This document shows positions 24,556-32,601 of a DNA stretch of 32,601 nt, one piece after another (position 1 is the stretch's first letter; each line of letters starts with the position of its first letter). Made by a program: the position numbers and the translations under genes. Source of the DNA: Scytonema tolypothrichoides VB-61278 (GTDB lineage: Bacteria > Cyanobacteriota > Cyanobacteriia > Cyanobacteriales > Nostocaceae); NCBI RefSeq assembly GCF_000828085.3, contig NZ_JXCA02000019.1, positions 1-32,601 on the forward strand. Direction: 5' to 3'. The notes beneath the pieces were generated by a model. It saw nothing but the letters and a program-made list of their open reading frames with translations. It was not told where the DNA came from and ran no database searches.

Positions 24556-25146
24556 ATGCCGATTGGTATTCCTAGAGTCCCTTTCCGTTTCCCTGGCGAG
24601 CCTTATACCCAGTGGATAAATCTTTACGAACGCCTTGCTCTGGAACGCATCATTTTTCTGAGTGGAGAAGTGAGCGACGGCATGGCGAATGCTATAATTG
24701 CTAGATTACTCTACATGGATTCCGAAGACCCAAGCAAGGATATTAGTATCTACATCAACTCCCCTGGAGGTTCGGTGACAGCAGGTCTTGCTATTTATGA
24801 TACTATGATGCACATTAAAGCAAATGTGGTCACAATCTGTGTAGGGATGGCAGCTTCTATGGGTTCGTTCCTGCTAGCAGCTGGCACAAAAGGCAAACGT
24901 TTGGCTTTGCCTAATACCCGAATTTTGATTCACCAACCTCTAGGCGGTGCTCAAGGTCAAGCCACCGATATTGAGATTGAAGCTAGGGAAATTCTGAGAA
25001 TGCGACAGCAACTGAATGAAATGCTAGCTGCTCGCACAGGTCAACCCATAGAAAAAATTCAAAAAGACACAGATCGTGATTTTTGGATGTCTGCTCAAGA
25101 AGCAAAGGAATATGGTTTGATTGACCGTGTGATTGAAGAACGTTAG
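24556..25146 (+). CDS. clpP3: ATP-dependent Clp protease proteolytic subunit ClpP3
   Basis: This 196-aa protein has an intact triad: S101 (GMAASMGS), H126 (LIHQPLGG) and D175 (DTDRDFWMS). It has the usual ClpP length with a short N-terminal stretch ([14 protein letters not shown]). Together with the upstream ClpR it forms the mixed ClpP3/R core characteristic of cyanobacteria, so the paralogue call rests mainly on the operon. No transcription terminator is evident between the two genes. Confidence 0.95.
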   Translation: MPIGIPRVPFRFPGEPYTQWINLYERLALERIIFLSGEVSDGMANAIIARLLYMDSEDPSKDISIYINSPGGSVTAGLAIYDTMMHIKANVVTICVGMAASMGSFLLAAGTKGKRLALPNTRILIHQPLGGAQGQATDIEIEAREILRMRQQLNEMLAARTGQPIEKIQKDTDRDFWMSAQEAKEYGLIDRVIEER

Positions 25147-25335
25147 TCGTGAAGCCAGACGAGGGGGATGATAAGGAAGAAAAATTTTCCCCACTCCCTC
25201 CGGCTTCTAGAATGGCAGGGTGTCAAAAAACTGTGAAGCACGAACTTTAAATTAGAATTGAAGTCTTTATGATTTTAGCTTTAGGCATTAAGCTGATAGC
25301 TGATAGCCGACATTCGCCATTGCTAATAACTCAAG

Positions 25336-25992
25336 ATGGATCTTGAAGATTGCTACCGTTTATTAGGTTTAAGATCAGGAGCCTCTTTCGCCGACATTAA
25401 AGCGTCTTATCGCCGACTGGCGCAGCAGTATCATCCTGATATCAATCCAGATGACACAAAAGCAAAAGACAAGTTTATTGTCGTGACTGAGGCATACAAG
25501 CTGCTGTTGCAGAAAATCCCGCAACAAGAAACAGCACAGCCTTCTGATAACTCACCAGTCGTTGAACATCAGCCGACACGAGCAACGCGTCCTCAAACAG
25601 CAACGAAGGAAAAGGTAAAAGAGAAAGCAAAGCCGCCTAGTTTTTCGGAAAAGGAAAAGGTAAAAGAGAAAGCAAAGCCACCTAGTTTTTCCGAAATAGA
25701 ACAGCGGTTGAAGTGGAAAACTTACGAGCAGTTACAGCAGTTTTTGAAAGAAAAACGCTTCCCGCAAGCGATATCGTTAGCGGAAGCACTAGCACAACGT
25801 TTACCAGAAGATGCAGAAGTGCGTCAATGGCAAGCTATTGCTTATCAAATTTGGGGACGAGCATTGATTGCAGAAAAACAGCCTCTCAAAGCAAGAATTT
25901 ATCTGAAAAAAGCCCTCAAAACAGATCCTGATAATAAATCTTTGTCGGATGAAATACAGCGTGATTTGCAGATGTTAGAAAATATGTTTTGA
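25336..25992 (+). CDS. J-domain protein with C-terminal TPR-like region
   Basis: This 218-aa protein has a J domain at residues 3-62 with the Hsp70-stimulating HPD at 33-35 (QQYHPDINPDD). It lacks the G/F, zinc-finger and substrate domains of true DnaJ. The linker at ~92-120 has a directly duplicated KEKVKEKAKPPSFSE (about 42 bases repeated in DNA, 25605-25646 and 25648-25690). Residues ~125-215 are helical with two TPR-like units (FPQAISLAEALAQRLPEDAE; PLKARIYLKKALKTDPDN). It is likely a dedicated DnaK co-chaperone; the client is unknown. It follows clpP3 by 189 bases and may be co-regulated. Confidence 0.9.
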   Translation: MDLEDCYRLLGLRSGASFADIKASYRRLAQQYHPDINPDDTKAKDKFIVVTEAYKLLLQKIPQQETAQPSDNSPVVEHQPTRATRPQTATKEKVKEKAKPPSFSEKEKVKEKAKPPSFSEIEQRLKWKTYEQLQQFLKEKRFPQAISLAEALAQRLPEDAEVRQWQAIAYQIWGRALIAEKQPLKARIYLKKALKTDPDNKSLSDEIQRDLQMLENMF

Positions 25993-26000
25993 GGTTCTTT

Positions 26001-26201
26001 AACAGTGAACAGTGAACAGTAAACAGTGAACAGTGAACAGTGAACAGTGAACAAAGAACAGTGACCAGTGAACAAAGAACAAAAAATCTGCTTGACAACT
26101 GATAACTGGTAACTGATAACTGGTAACTGATAACTGATAACTGATAACTGATAACTGATAACTGATAACTGATAACTGATAACTGATAACTGATAACTGA
26201 T
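26001..26201. repeat. Long heptamer tandem repeats
   Basis: The block 26001-26083 is built from AACAGTG-type 7-mers (AACAGTGAACAGTAAACAGT with variants). The block 26096-26201 is about 15 units of CTGATAA/CTGGTAA. These are the short tandemly repeated heptamers known from heterocystous cyanobacteria. Open frames on the minus strand here (ISYQLSV repeats) are translated repeat, not genes. Confidence 0.9.
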
Positions 26202-26284
26202 TGAATGATTGTTCGTATAGTAGTATTTTGATCAAGTCATTAGCTAGGGAAAAATAATTACCCTAGCAGTTTATACTTCTGTTT

Positions 26285-26539
26285 ATGTCTGGAATTACCG
26301 TTACCGTTAAATTGTTTGCTGCTTACCAAGAAGCTTATGGAGTTCCAGAATTAGTACTGGAATTTCCTCAGGATACACCAGTTGCTGGGGTGCGCGATCG
26401 CCTCCTGAGCGAACATCCCGAACTAGCTCAATTGCGGGATATTACCCGTTTTGGAGTGAATTTGCAATTTGTTGAACCAGATAGCATCTTGCAAGATGGT
26501 GATGAGGTGGTGTTAATTCCGCCAGTGAGTGGCGGGTGA
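26285..26539 (+). CDS. moaD: MoaD/ThiS-family sulfur carrier, copy 1
   Basis: This 84-aa ubiquitin-like protein ends in the Gly-Gly that is adenylated and thiocarboxylated in the family (VVLIPPVSGG). ITVTVKLFAAYQEAYG and LQDGDEVVLIPP match MoaD, the small subunit of molybdopterin synthase. ThiS is shorter and lacks the FA-Y motif. A role in another sulfur-carrier pathway is possible. The partner MoaE is not adjacent. A second copy lies at 27085-27339. Confidence 0.88.
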   Translation: MSGITVTVKLFAAYQEAYGVPELVLEFPQDTPVAGVRDRLLSEHPELAQLRDITRFGVNLQFVEPDSILQDGDEVVLIPPVSGG

Positions 26540-26684
26540 TACCAGTTTGGATTAGACATCTGAGAAAATGAGCCGATCTAAATCAATCGTCCTACACTCG
26601 CTTTCGCTTAACTTTTAAAACTGTCGCTACAAGATTAGGCGATACACTTTGCGTATCGCACTTTTAGTAATTTAGGGACGTGTT

Positions 26685-27006
26685 TTAGTCTCTGACATCC
26701 ATTGCCAAAGCTTGTGGAACAAGCTGATAGCCCATAGCATGTAGAATCGCGTTTACATTCTCAAAGAGTGGGTTTCCCTGCTCTGACAATGCTTTTTGTA
26801 GTCCTTTGCGGCTAATCCCTGCTGCTTCTGCTGTTGCTGTAACTCCTTTGACACGGCTAATCATACGCAATGCGGACTAATATTGCACCTGTATCATTGT
26901 TCTTTGCATATTCCTCAAAGGTAACAGTTAAAAAACTGTCAATTTCCTCTGAATGTTCGCGGTAGTATTCTTCTTCAACTTGGTCAAATGTTCTGTATTT
27001 ACGCAT
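26685..27006 (-). pseudogene. Antitoxin gene of a HigBA-like module, broken by a +1 frameshift
   Basis: From ATG 27006 the frame reads MRKYRTFDQVEEEYY, then EEYAKNNDTGAILVRIAYD and a stop. From 26870 a second frame continues with LRMISRVKGVTATAEAAGIS, RKGLQKALSEQGNPLFENVN and AILHAMGYQLVPQALAMDVR. Removing one base of the GG at 26874-26875 joins them as ILVALRMISRVKG, which fits the COG3636-type antidote fold with its helix-turn-helix. The short downstream frame alone is not the complete gene. It could also be a sequencing error, so the call is a probable pseudogene. Confidence 0.75.
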
Positions 27007-27085
27007 GACTTAAATGCTCCTTCCAATAAGCTTTCGCTGCTTCAATATCCTGTGTTTGGATGACTGACGCCTCTATTCTGCTGTA
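26999..27085 (-). pseudogene. C-terminal remnant of a RelE/HigB-like toxin
   Basis: The 28 residues before the TAA at 26999 read IEASVIQTQDIEAAKAYWKE, then HLSHA. This resembles the end of toxins that sit just before this antitoxin, and it overlaps the antitoxin ATG by 8 bases, as expected for the pair. The frame is cut exactly at the start codon of the second moaD copy, so the body of the toxin is gone. Confidence 0.55.
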
Positions 27086-27339
27086 TGCCTGGAATTACAG
27101 TTACCGTTAAATTGTTTGCTGCTTACCAAGAAGCTTATGGAGTTCCAGAACTCGTACTGGAATTTCCTGAGGATACACCAGTTGCTGGGGTGCGCGATCG
27201 CCTCCTGGGCGAACATCCCGAACTAGCTCAATTGTGCGATATTACCCGCTTTGGGGTGAATTTGCAATTTGTTGAACCAGATACCATCCTGCAAGATGGC
27301 GTGATGGTGGTGTTAATTCCACCAGTGAGTGGTGGGTAA
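27085..27339 (+). CDS. moaD: MoaD/ThiS-family sulfur carrier, copy 2
   Basis: This 84-aa protein differs from copy 1 at only a handful of residues. The C-terminal Gly-Gly is kept. Copy 1 has LQDGDEVVLIPP while copy 2 has LQDGVMVVLIPP, losing two acidic residues just before the C-terminal strand. Other changes include R52C and S66T. DNA similarity begins at the ATG and ends at the stop. The upstream sequence is toxin-antitoxin remnant, so its promoter and expression are uncertain. Confidence 0.85.
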   Translation: MPGITVTVKLFAAYQEAYGVPELVLEFPEDTPVAGVRDRLLGEHPELAQLCDITRFGVNLQFVEPDTILQDGVMVVLIPPVSGG

Positions 27340-27377
27340 TGCTTAGTACACGCACTATAGGCATTGCGTGAAAACGA

Positions 27378-27419
27378 GTGAGAGCGATGCTTCCACTTCT
27401 ATGGAAACATCGCTCTCAC
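27378..27419. terminator. Strong hairpin between convergent genes
   Basis: GTGAGAGCGATG (27378-27389) pairs perfectly with 27408-27419, and the stem continues with TTCCA/TGGAA around a 6-base loop. It lies between moaD copy 2 (+) and an exported-protein gene (-), so it could stop transcription from both sides. No T tract follows. Confidence 0.5.
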
Positions 27420-27453
27420 CCCTACTGAAGAATCGAAAATTTATAGTCCTTCA

Positions 27454-27828
27454 TCACTGAGGCGCTACTGTCTCCCATTTGACATATGACGGCTCATTTC
27501 CATTATCGAAGGAGTACCAGACCCCGCCTGGTTGATTGTAATAGTAGAGCGTATAACGACCTGATATTTGCTTGTTTGACCGATTATAATAACAGGCAGT
27601 GTATGTCCCCCAATTAGTGCTGACGGTTGCCCGGAAAGTTCCACATTTAGGATCAAAGCCGTCAGGGGAAATCGTCACCTGTGTCTTAGTCAGTCCAATC
27701 TGCGCCAGTATTATGCTGTTGTTATGCACTTTCTCACCAAATGAAGCAGATACACTGCTCATGCTTATCGCTAAAGCAGTAGAAATCGTAGAAACAAGAC
27801 CAAAAGTAATGCACTTGCGATTTATCAT
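27454..27828 (-). CDS. Small secreted protein of unknown function
   Basis: This 124-aa protein has a clear signal peptide: basic MINRK, hydrophobic ITFGLVSTISTALAI and likely cleavage after SSVSA (~residue 28). The mature ~95 residues are Tyr/Trp/Asn-rich with two Cys (KCGTFRATV, YTACYYN) that could form a disulfide. They look beta-rich (GRYTLYYYNQPGGVWYSF). A TGAGGG ribosome site lies before ATG 27828. No family is recognised. It is probably periplasmic or extracellular. Confidence 0.7.
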   Translation of the reverse strand: MINRKCITFGLVSTISTALAISMSSVSASFGEKVHNNSIILAQIGLTKTQVTISPDGFDPKCGTFRATVSTNWGTYTACYYNRSNKQISGRYTLYYYNQPGGVWYSFDNGNEPSYVKWETVAPQ

Positions 27829-27984
27829 TTGAAAACCCTCAATAAAAGTTGCTTTAATGGGATGAAACCCAAGCGCGATTGTTCAAATGTCCGGTTCCGA
27901 AATCTGTTGGTTGAGGAATTATGAGATTTGCCTCAATTAATTCCTCAAGAGCGGCTGAAGTCGCGGTAATTCAGGAGAATAGAA

Positions 27985-28380
27985 TTATAATGCTCCGACA
28001 AGAAATGGTACAATTTCAGGCGCTACTATTACACTTACGCCTAAAATCGCAACGATCCAAGGCATAGCATCATTCCAAGGTAAAGTAACTGGTAGTACAA
28101 CAGGTTCGTTGGTTATGTTGACATTAACATCAGGAATATCAGTCACATTTCCATGATTAGGAGGAAGCGCGGCAATGTCAGTAGGGCTTTCGTGTATTCC
28201 TACAATTCCGTTTTCTACGCGCAAAAACCACAATAAAGCAACAAAGAGATTGACGGTAGCTGTCAAACCATGAAATAAAGCTTTGCTGCGGGACATCCCT
28301 CCAGTTACATAATGCTTGTAGTTATATGCCCCCCATCCAAATGCAACAAAAAAGAAAAGAATTCCAAAAAGAGTACTCAT
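27985..28380 (-). CDS. Small membrane protein of unknown function
   Basis: This 131-aa protein starts at ATG 28380, which follows AGGAGG by ~9 bases; an upstream in-frame start at 28401 would include that site. Hydrophobic segments are residues 3-19 (LFGILFFFVAFGWGAYN), ~37-54 (LTATVNLFVALLWFL) and the C-terminal ~105-131 (WIVAILGVSVIVAPEIVPF). An acidic Asn/Val-rich loop lies between the last two. Three helices are likely. No family is recognised, and neighbours give no clue. Confidence 0.7.
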   Translation of the reverse strand: MSTLFGILFFFVAFGWGAYNYKHYVTGGMSRSKALFHGLTATVNLFVALLWFLRVENGIVGIHESPTDIAALPPNHGNVTDIPDVNVNITNEPVVLPVTLPWNDAMPWIVAILGVSVIVAPEIVPFLVGAL

Positions 28381-28611
28381 TTTTCTACAGCCTCCTGGCA
28401 ATAAAATTTAACAACGTGTCGCTTAACCCGGTTTTCTGTTCCTAGACACCTCTCAGTTCAACATAGGGTTGAGTAGTTAGCTTAATAGTTTCATTAAACC
28501 CTAGTGATAACTAGGCGAACTTCCCGGAATCTATGATTTTTCTACAAGTTTCCTGCTACTTTTGATTTTTAACTGAATTAATAAAAATAAATCTTTTCAA
28601 TAGCTGAATAA

Positions 28612-29940
28612 CTAATATTTTTGAAAAAACTGCCGATATAATTGACAGCGTGGGGTTACTTCATCATTTTGCACATTTACTAAACCCAATGCTTGCAATT
28701 TAAACTTCACAACTCTCTCTAACTGTACAGAACTCTCGCTAGTAACAACCTTTTTTATCGCTGTGGCTAATTCTGGTTGTTTTTCAAGAGTTTCTATAAT
28801 TCGATATAAATGGTCTTTATAAATACCCGACTCGCTTGGTGCTGTTTGTAGAAGTTGCGTTAAACTTAGGTCATTACGGGCGATGTGATATGAGGCAAGA
28901 CAAACTAAAAATGGGTGTCCTCCTACCATCGACATCAACTCCTGAACTTGTTCATCGCTCCAGTTTATTTGATGATGCTGCGCTAAATTTAATACTTGTG
29001 CTGAAGTGAATTCTAGCAAATCCACTGCTAAACCTGTATTAAATGGAGAGCGGTTAATATCCATTTGTAAATACATTTCTGTGGAATGTGCTAGGACTAA
29101 CCGCAGCTTTTTCCACATATCATTTCGTCTGGCTTCCTGGTAAAAATATCGTAGTAGGGCAAAAAAGTCACCATAAATTTCCGGATATTGAAATAATCGG
29201 TCTACATCATCCAAACCCAAAGTTAATGATTTGTCTATTTCTGGTAAGAGATACTCTTCAAAGTAAGTTTCGCACCTCATATTGCTGCTAATATCATCTT
29301 CCCAATATTCGTCTAGCTTGTTCTCTAGCTTTAACTTATGACCAACACCAGCACAAAACCAACGCAAAAAGGTATCTAAGTGATTGAAACTCTTTTTTTC
29401 AGCCAGATCCAAACTTAAATATACAGTGCGATCGCCCTGTTTTTCTGCTTGCTGAAGAATCCGCATCATCAATGATGTTTTACCCATCTGCTTAGGTGCT
29501 TTGATGCGTATTAGGCAACCGGGTTTGCTGATTTCGTTGTAACACTCTTGTTCTTTGGGGGGACGCTGTACGTAAAAGGGAGAATCTAATGCTACCCAAC
29601 CATCTGGACGTTCTGGGGTTATTTTATCTGGTATTGGTAGGGCAGTTGCAGAAGGTGTATTCTCAGAAAAACTTACATCGCTATTATGGTTTGTTTGTTC
29701 AGCGATTTCTCCCCAATCAGTTACTTCTCTCCAGTTTAAAGCTAGGCGATCGCAAATCTTTTTAAAATTCTCTTTATCAATCTTTTCACACCGAAAAAAT
29801 GCATATATTGTATTTACATTTACCTCGCATTCGTCTGCTAATCTTTGTCTGATGTTATACTCGCTTTGTTCAAACGCCTTATAAGCTTTTTCTTTACAGT
29901 CTTCACGCAACTTAATTCCCCTAATCCTTTTAATCTCCAT
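28612..29940 (-). CDS. AAA-like (AAA_35) ATPase with N-terminal helix-turn-helix
   Basis: This 442-aa protein has a small helix-turn-helix-type domain at residues ~15-75 (RQRLADECEVNVNTIYAFFR; ICDRLALNWREVTDW), which recurs at the N-terminus of cyanobacterial STAND-like NTPases. A variable linker follows, then the AAA-like domain from ~115. Walker A is KAPKQMGKTSLMM (near 150-162), and LGLDDVDRLFQ occupies the Walker B region (~240). The VGGHPFLVCLASYHI motif (~345) is typical of the family. No effector or repeat domain follows, so it may be a regulator or adaptor. It is divergent from a gene with the same AAA-like domain plus WD40 repeats. Confidence 0.85.
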   Translation of the reverse strand: MEIKRIRGIKLREDCKEKAYKAFEQSEYNIRQRLADECEVNVNTIYAFFRCEKIDKENFKKICDRLALNWREVTDWGEIAEQTNHNSDVSFSENTPSATALPIPDKITPERPDGWVALDSPFYVQRPPKEQECYNEISKPGCLIRIKAPKQMGKTSLMMRILQQAEKQGDRTVYLSLDLAEKKSFNHLDTFLRWFCAGVGHKLKLENKLDEYWEDDISSNMRCETYFEEYLLPEIDKSLTLGLDDVDRLFQYPEIYGDFFALLRYFYQEARRNDMWKKLRLVLAHSTEMYLQMDINRSPFNTGLAVDLLEFTSAQVLNLAQHHQINWSDEQVQELMSMVGGHPFLVCLASYHIARNDLSLTQLLQTAPSESGIYKDHLYRIIETLEKQPELATAIKKVVTSESSVQLERVVKFKLQALGLVNVQNDEVTPRCQLYRQFFQKY

Positions 29941-30308
29941 AGCTGACTAACTGAGTTGATAAAAGCGATACTTATTAGATTAGGAGATTTTGACATCAAA
30001 AATCTAGAGTTAAGTCAAAGGAAAGTTGAAGAAAAGTCAAAGATAACTCCAAGCAAACTCAAGTATAAGTAAGCACGATCTAGTTAAGCTCGTAGACTTA
30101 GTGGATATTAGGACTTACGCAAAAATAATTGTGCATGTCATAAAGTCGCGGGAATTCATGAATTCCCGCTACAAAGCGACTTTATCGATTGCGTAAGTCC
30201 TGGATATAATCATATTTTTGCTTGTTTTCAACCTATGGATAATTACCTGCCAAAAAAATGAGACAATGAGTAATGACGCAGGTTTTTCGTGCCATTGGAG
30301 ACCATGCA
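29941..30308. other. Divergent intergenic region with an inserted MITE
   Basis: The 368 bases between two divergent ATPase genes hold the MITE at 30111-30200 and otherwise A/T-rich sequence with AAGTCAAAGGAAAGTTGAAG-type direct repetition near 30013-30045. Both promoters must be here. An in-frame ATG at 30273 precedes the preferred start of the right-hand gene. Confidence 0.5.
30111..30200. mobile_element. 90-bp MITE, second copy, with 9-bp target duplication
   Basis: The ends GGACTTACGC (30111-30120) and GCGTAAGTCC (30191-30200) match the element at 13663-13751. The first 17 bases, GGACTTACGCAAAAATA, are shared. The flanks TGGATATTA (30102-30110) and TGGATATAA (30201-30209) agree at 8 of 9 bases. 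The centre differs from the first copy and holds its own palindromes, GGGAATTC/GAATTCCC and TAAAGTCGC/GCGACTTTA. Confidence 0.8.
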
Positions 30309-32601
30309 ATGACTAAAAACTATGAATACAACGTTGGAGGAAGTTTAGCGGGGGATGCTCCGAGTTATGTGGTACGGCAAGCTGACATTGAACTTTACGA
30401 TAAGTTAAAGGCAGGAGAGTTATGTTATGTTTTTAACTCTCGTCAAATGGGTAAATCAAGCTTAAAAGTCCGCACGATTAAAAAACTTTCATCTGATGGA
30501 ATTGCCTGTAGTGATATTGATGTTTCACGACTTGGTAGTGGAAATAACATCACATTAGAACAGTGGTATCTGGGTATTGCCATTACAATAGTTAAAGATT
30601 TAAAGATTGCGAATGCTTCTGAATTTCGCCGTACTTGGTGGAGAGAACGCAGTGACCTTTCAGCTATACAGCGATTAGGCGAATTTATAGAAGATTTTAT
30701 TTTGACATTGATCCAAAAAAAAATCGTTATTTTTATTGATGAAATTGATAGTATTTTGAGTTTACATTTTTCCATAGAAGATTTTTTTGCTCTAATTAGA
30801 AGTTGTTATGAAAAACGGAATTTAAATTCAGAATATCAACGCCTGACTTTTGCTTTAATTGGAGTTGCTACTCCCAGTGATTTAATTGCTGACAAAAAGC
30901 GAACACCGTTTAATATTGGTAGACCTATTCAACTTGAGGGGTTTCAAGAAAGTGAAATAGAGCCTTTAGCAAAGGGTTTTGAAGGAAAGGTTGAAAATCC
31001 CTTGGCTTTGATGCGAGAAGTTTTAGCTTGGACGGGCGGACAGCCTTTTTTAACGCAAAAGGTTTGTCAGTTATTAATATATAACTCTACCCCTTCAGAG
31101 CAAGGGAGGAGAGGAGATGGAGGTAAAATTTTTGGGTGGGTAGAGGAAGTTGTGAGAGGTCAAATTATCGAAAATTGGGAATCTCATGATTACCCAGAAC
31201 ATTTGAAGACGATCCGAGATAGGATACTTGTAAGTGAGCAAGTTGCTGGGCGTTGGTTGGGATGGTATCAGCAAATTTTGCAAAACGGTGATATTGCAGT
31301 TGATGATATGAACTTTCGCCTGACTGGTTTGGTGGTGAAACAGCAGGGTAAGTGGAAGGTTTATAACCAAATTTATGCAAATGTTTTTAATTTAAAGTGG
31401 GTTGAGAAAGAGTTATCTAAACTGCGTCCCTATGCTGAGAGTTTTAATGCATGGAAGACTAGTAATCAAGATAATTCGCGGCTGTTAAGGGGACAAGAGT
31501 TGGAGGATGCGTTAAAGTGGGCAACTGATAAAAGTTTGAGTGATGAGGATTATCGGTTTTTATCTACTAGCCAAAACTATGAATTTAAGCAAGTACGGCA
31601 GATGATTCAGCGACAGATTCGCTATGGTTCTGGGTTTTTGGTTGTGTTTTTTGTGGGAGCGATCGCTGCTGGTGTGCTTGCTGTTAATGCTCTCAAGGAA
31701 CGACAAAATGCACTTACAGCAACCCGATTGGAACAAGCTGGAATAAATTTATTGCGTGAACCTTTTCGGGGAGGAGAAATTGAGAGTCTGTTGAAAGCTA
31801 TGCGGGCTGGACGAGAGTTGAAAAGTTTAGTGAAAGAGAAACAATCTTTAGTAGATTATCCCGCCTACAGTCCTGTATTTAGTTTACAGAATATATTGTT
31901 AAATATCCGCGAACGTAATCAGTTAGAGGGGCATAAACATTTTATAATGAGTGTCGCTTTTAGTCCCGATAGCGAAATCTTAGCTTCTGCAAGTTTGGAC
32001 AAAACTATTAAGCTATGGAATGTCGCCACGGGTAAAGAAATTTCCACACTCATTGGACATCAAAGTGTAGTTATGAGTGTTGCTTTCAGTCCCGATGGTA
32101 AAACCTTAGCTTCTGCTAGTGGTGAGGGTGACAACAGCATTAAGTTGTGGGATGTCACCACGGGTAAGGAAATTTCTACCTTGAATGGGCATAAATATCA
32201 AGTCAATAAGGTTGCTTTTAGTCCCGATGGTAAAACCTTAGCGTCTGCTAGTGCTGACGGAACTATTAAGTTGTGGAATGTCAACACGGGCAAAGACACA
32301 GATACACTCACTGGGCATAACAAAGAAGTTAGCAGCGTTGTTTTCAGTCCTGATGGTAAAACTTTAGCTTCTGCTAGTACTGACAACAGCATTAAGTTGT
32401 GGAATCTTGCCACTCATCAAGAAATATCCACTCTAACCGGGCATAAATCTGGGGTCTTCAATGTCGCTTTCAGTCCTGATGGTAAAACTTTAGCTTCTAC
32501 TAGTGATGACAAAAGTATCAAGTTGTGGAATGTAACCACAGGCAAAGAAATTTCCACCCTGACTGGACATCAAAATGCTGTTTGGAGTTCTACTTGGAGT
32601 C
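30309..32601 (+). CDS. AAA-like ATPase with transmembrane helix and WD40 repeats (3' end outside window)
   Basis: At least 764 residues are visible and the frame is still open at the end of the window. The N-terminus ([20 protein letters not shown]) is diagnostic for AAA_35 proteins. Walker A is [12 protein letters not shown] and Walker B is [11 protein letters not shown] (~140). The [15 protein letters not shown] motif follows near 240. A single hydrophobic helix lies at ~440-460 ([18 protein letters not shown]), then a helical segment, then WD40 repeats from ~538. Five complete ~42-aa blades ([12 protein letters not shown] and IKLWNV pattern) are present, and a sixth is cut by the window end. 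GGAG 8 bases before supports ATG 30309. It is probably a membrane-anchored signal-sensing STAND-like NTPase; the output is unknown. Confidence 0.9.
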   Translation, partial: MTKNYEYNVGGSLAGDAPSYVVRQADIELYDKLKAGELCYVFNSRQMGKSSLKVRTIKKLSSDGIACSDIDVSRLGSGNNITLEQWYLGIAITIVKDLKIANASEFRRTWWRERSDLSAIQRLGEFIEDFILTLIQKKIVIFIDEIDSILSLHFSIEDFFALIRSCYEKRNLNSEYQRLTFALIGVATPSDLIADKKRTPFNIGRPIQLEGFQESEIEPLAKGFEGKVENPLALMREVLAWTGGQPFLTQKVCQLLIYNSTPSEQGRRGDGGKIFGWVEEVVRGQIIENWESHDYPEHLKTIRDRILVSEQVAGRWLGWYQQILQNGDIAVDDMNFRLTGLVVKQQGKWKVYNQIYANVFNLKWVEKELSKLRPYAESFNAWKTSNQDNSRLLRGQELEDALKWATDKSLSDEDYRFLSTSQNYEFKQVRQMIQRQIRYGSGFLVVFFVGAIAAGVLAVNALKERQNALTATRLEQAGINLLREPFRGGEIESLLKAMRAGRELKSLVKEKQSLVDYPAYSPVFSLQNILLNIRERNQLEGHKHFIMSVAFSPDSEILASASLDKTIKLWNVATGKEISTLIGHQSVVMSVAFSPDGKTLASASGEGDNSIKLWDVTTGKEISTLNGHKYQVNKVAFSPDGKTLASASADGTIKLWNVNTGKDTDTLTGHNKEVSSVVFSPDGKTLASASTDNSIKLWNLATHQEISTLTGHKSGVFNVAFSPDGKTLASTSDDKSIKLWNVTTGKEISTLTGHQNAVWSSTWS

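Noticed and set aside
25916-26235. Minus-strand frames with ISYQLSV and FTVHCSLF repeats
   Set aside because: They are direct translations of the heptamer repeat tract.
26685-26870. The 61-aa antitoxin as a complete gene from TTG 26870
   Set aside because: The N-terminal half is present upstream in another frame, so the short frame is a fragment of a frameshifted gene.

Overview
The window looks like a chromosomal segment from a filamentous, probably heterocyst-forming (Nostocales-type) cyanobacterium. The evidence is the dense HIP1 octamer (GCGATCGC) inside and between genes, the clpR-clpP3 operon, a TPS-type haemagglutinin-domain exoprotein, CHAT/TPR, AAA-like and WD40 proteins, and many cyanobacterial intergenic repeats (heptamers around CAGTTAT/CTGATAA, CTCTGCG-type repeats, MITEs and palindromes). 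No rRNA, tRNA or CRISPR array was recognised.

Layout. (1) 1-2910: the 3' part of a Tn7-like/Tn5053-like transposition module, tnsB(partial)-tnsC-tniQ, translationally coupled. It is followed by a ribbon-helix-helix/coiled-coil protein gene (3149-3733) bracketed by two copies of a ~42-nt hairpin. (2) 3941-5262: an intact TnpB nuclease gene with a divergent small RHH gene whose end lies inside a 185-bp foldback MITE, then a patch of generic repeats. (3) 5643-10379: a 1578-aa two-partner-secretion exoprotein with six ~131-aa tandem repeats, two of them almost identical in DNA. (4) 11031-13482: housekeeping genes (Nudix hydrolase, phosphoglycerate kinase, universal stress protein). (5) 13783-19001, minus strand: a three-gene conflict-type operon. 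It encodes a TPR-CHAT protease, a small helical protein, and a coiled-coil protein with two C-terminal membrane helices. A 119-bp tandem repeat has invaded it and rewritten the end of the protease. hemW lies 39 nt upstream. (6) 20479-25992: a PIN/TRAM membrane protein with an overlapping zinc-ribbon partner, a VOC protein, a vWA protein, ClpR/ClpP3 and a J-domain protein. (7) 26001-27419: heptamer repeats, then two moaD copies flanking the wreck of a toxin-antitoxin pair (toxin tail plus frameshifted antitoxin). (8) 27454-32601: an exported small protein, a small membrane protein, and two divergent AAA-like (STAND-type) ATPases. One ATPase has an N-terminal HTH. The other continues through a membrane helix into WD40 repeats and leaves the window.

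How the genes work together. The transposition genes form one recombination machine (DDE transposase, AAA regulator, TniQ targeting adaptor); the RHH protein is the candidate regulator or target selector. The CHAT operon reads as sensor/protease, small partner and membrane-anchored substrate or effector, which is the best candidate here for a poorly described defence or cell-death system. ClpR and ClpP3 form a mixed protease core. Two MITE copies (13663-13751 and 30111-30200) share ends and 9-bp target duplications, showing recent mobile-element activity.
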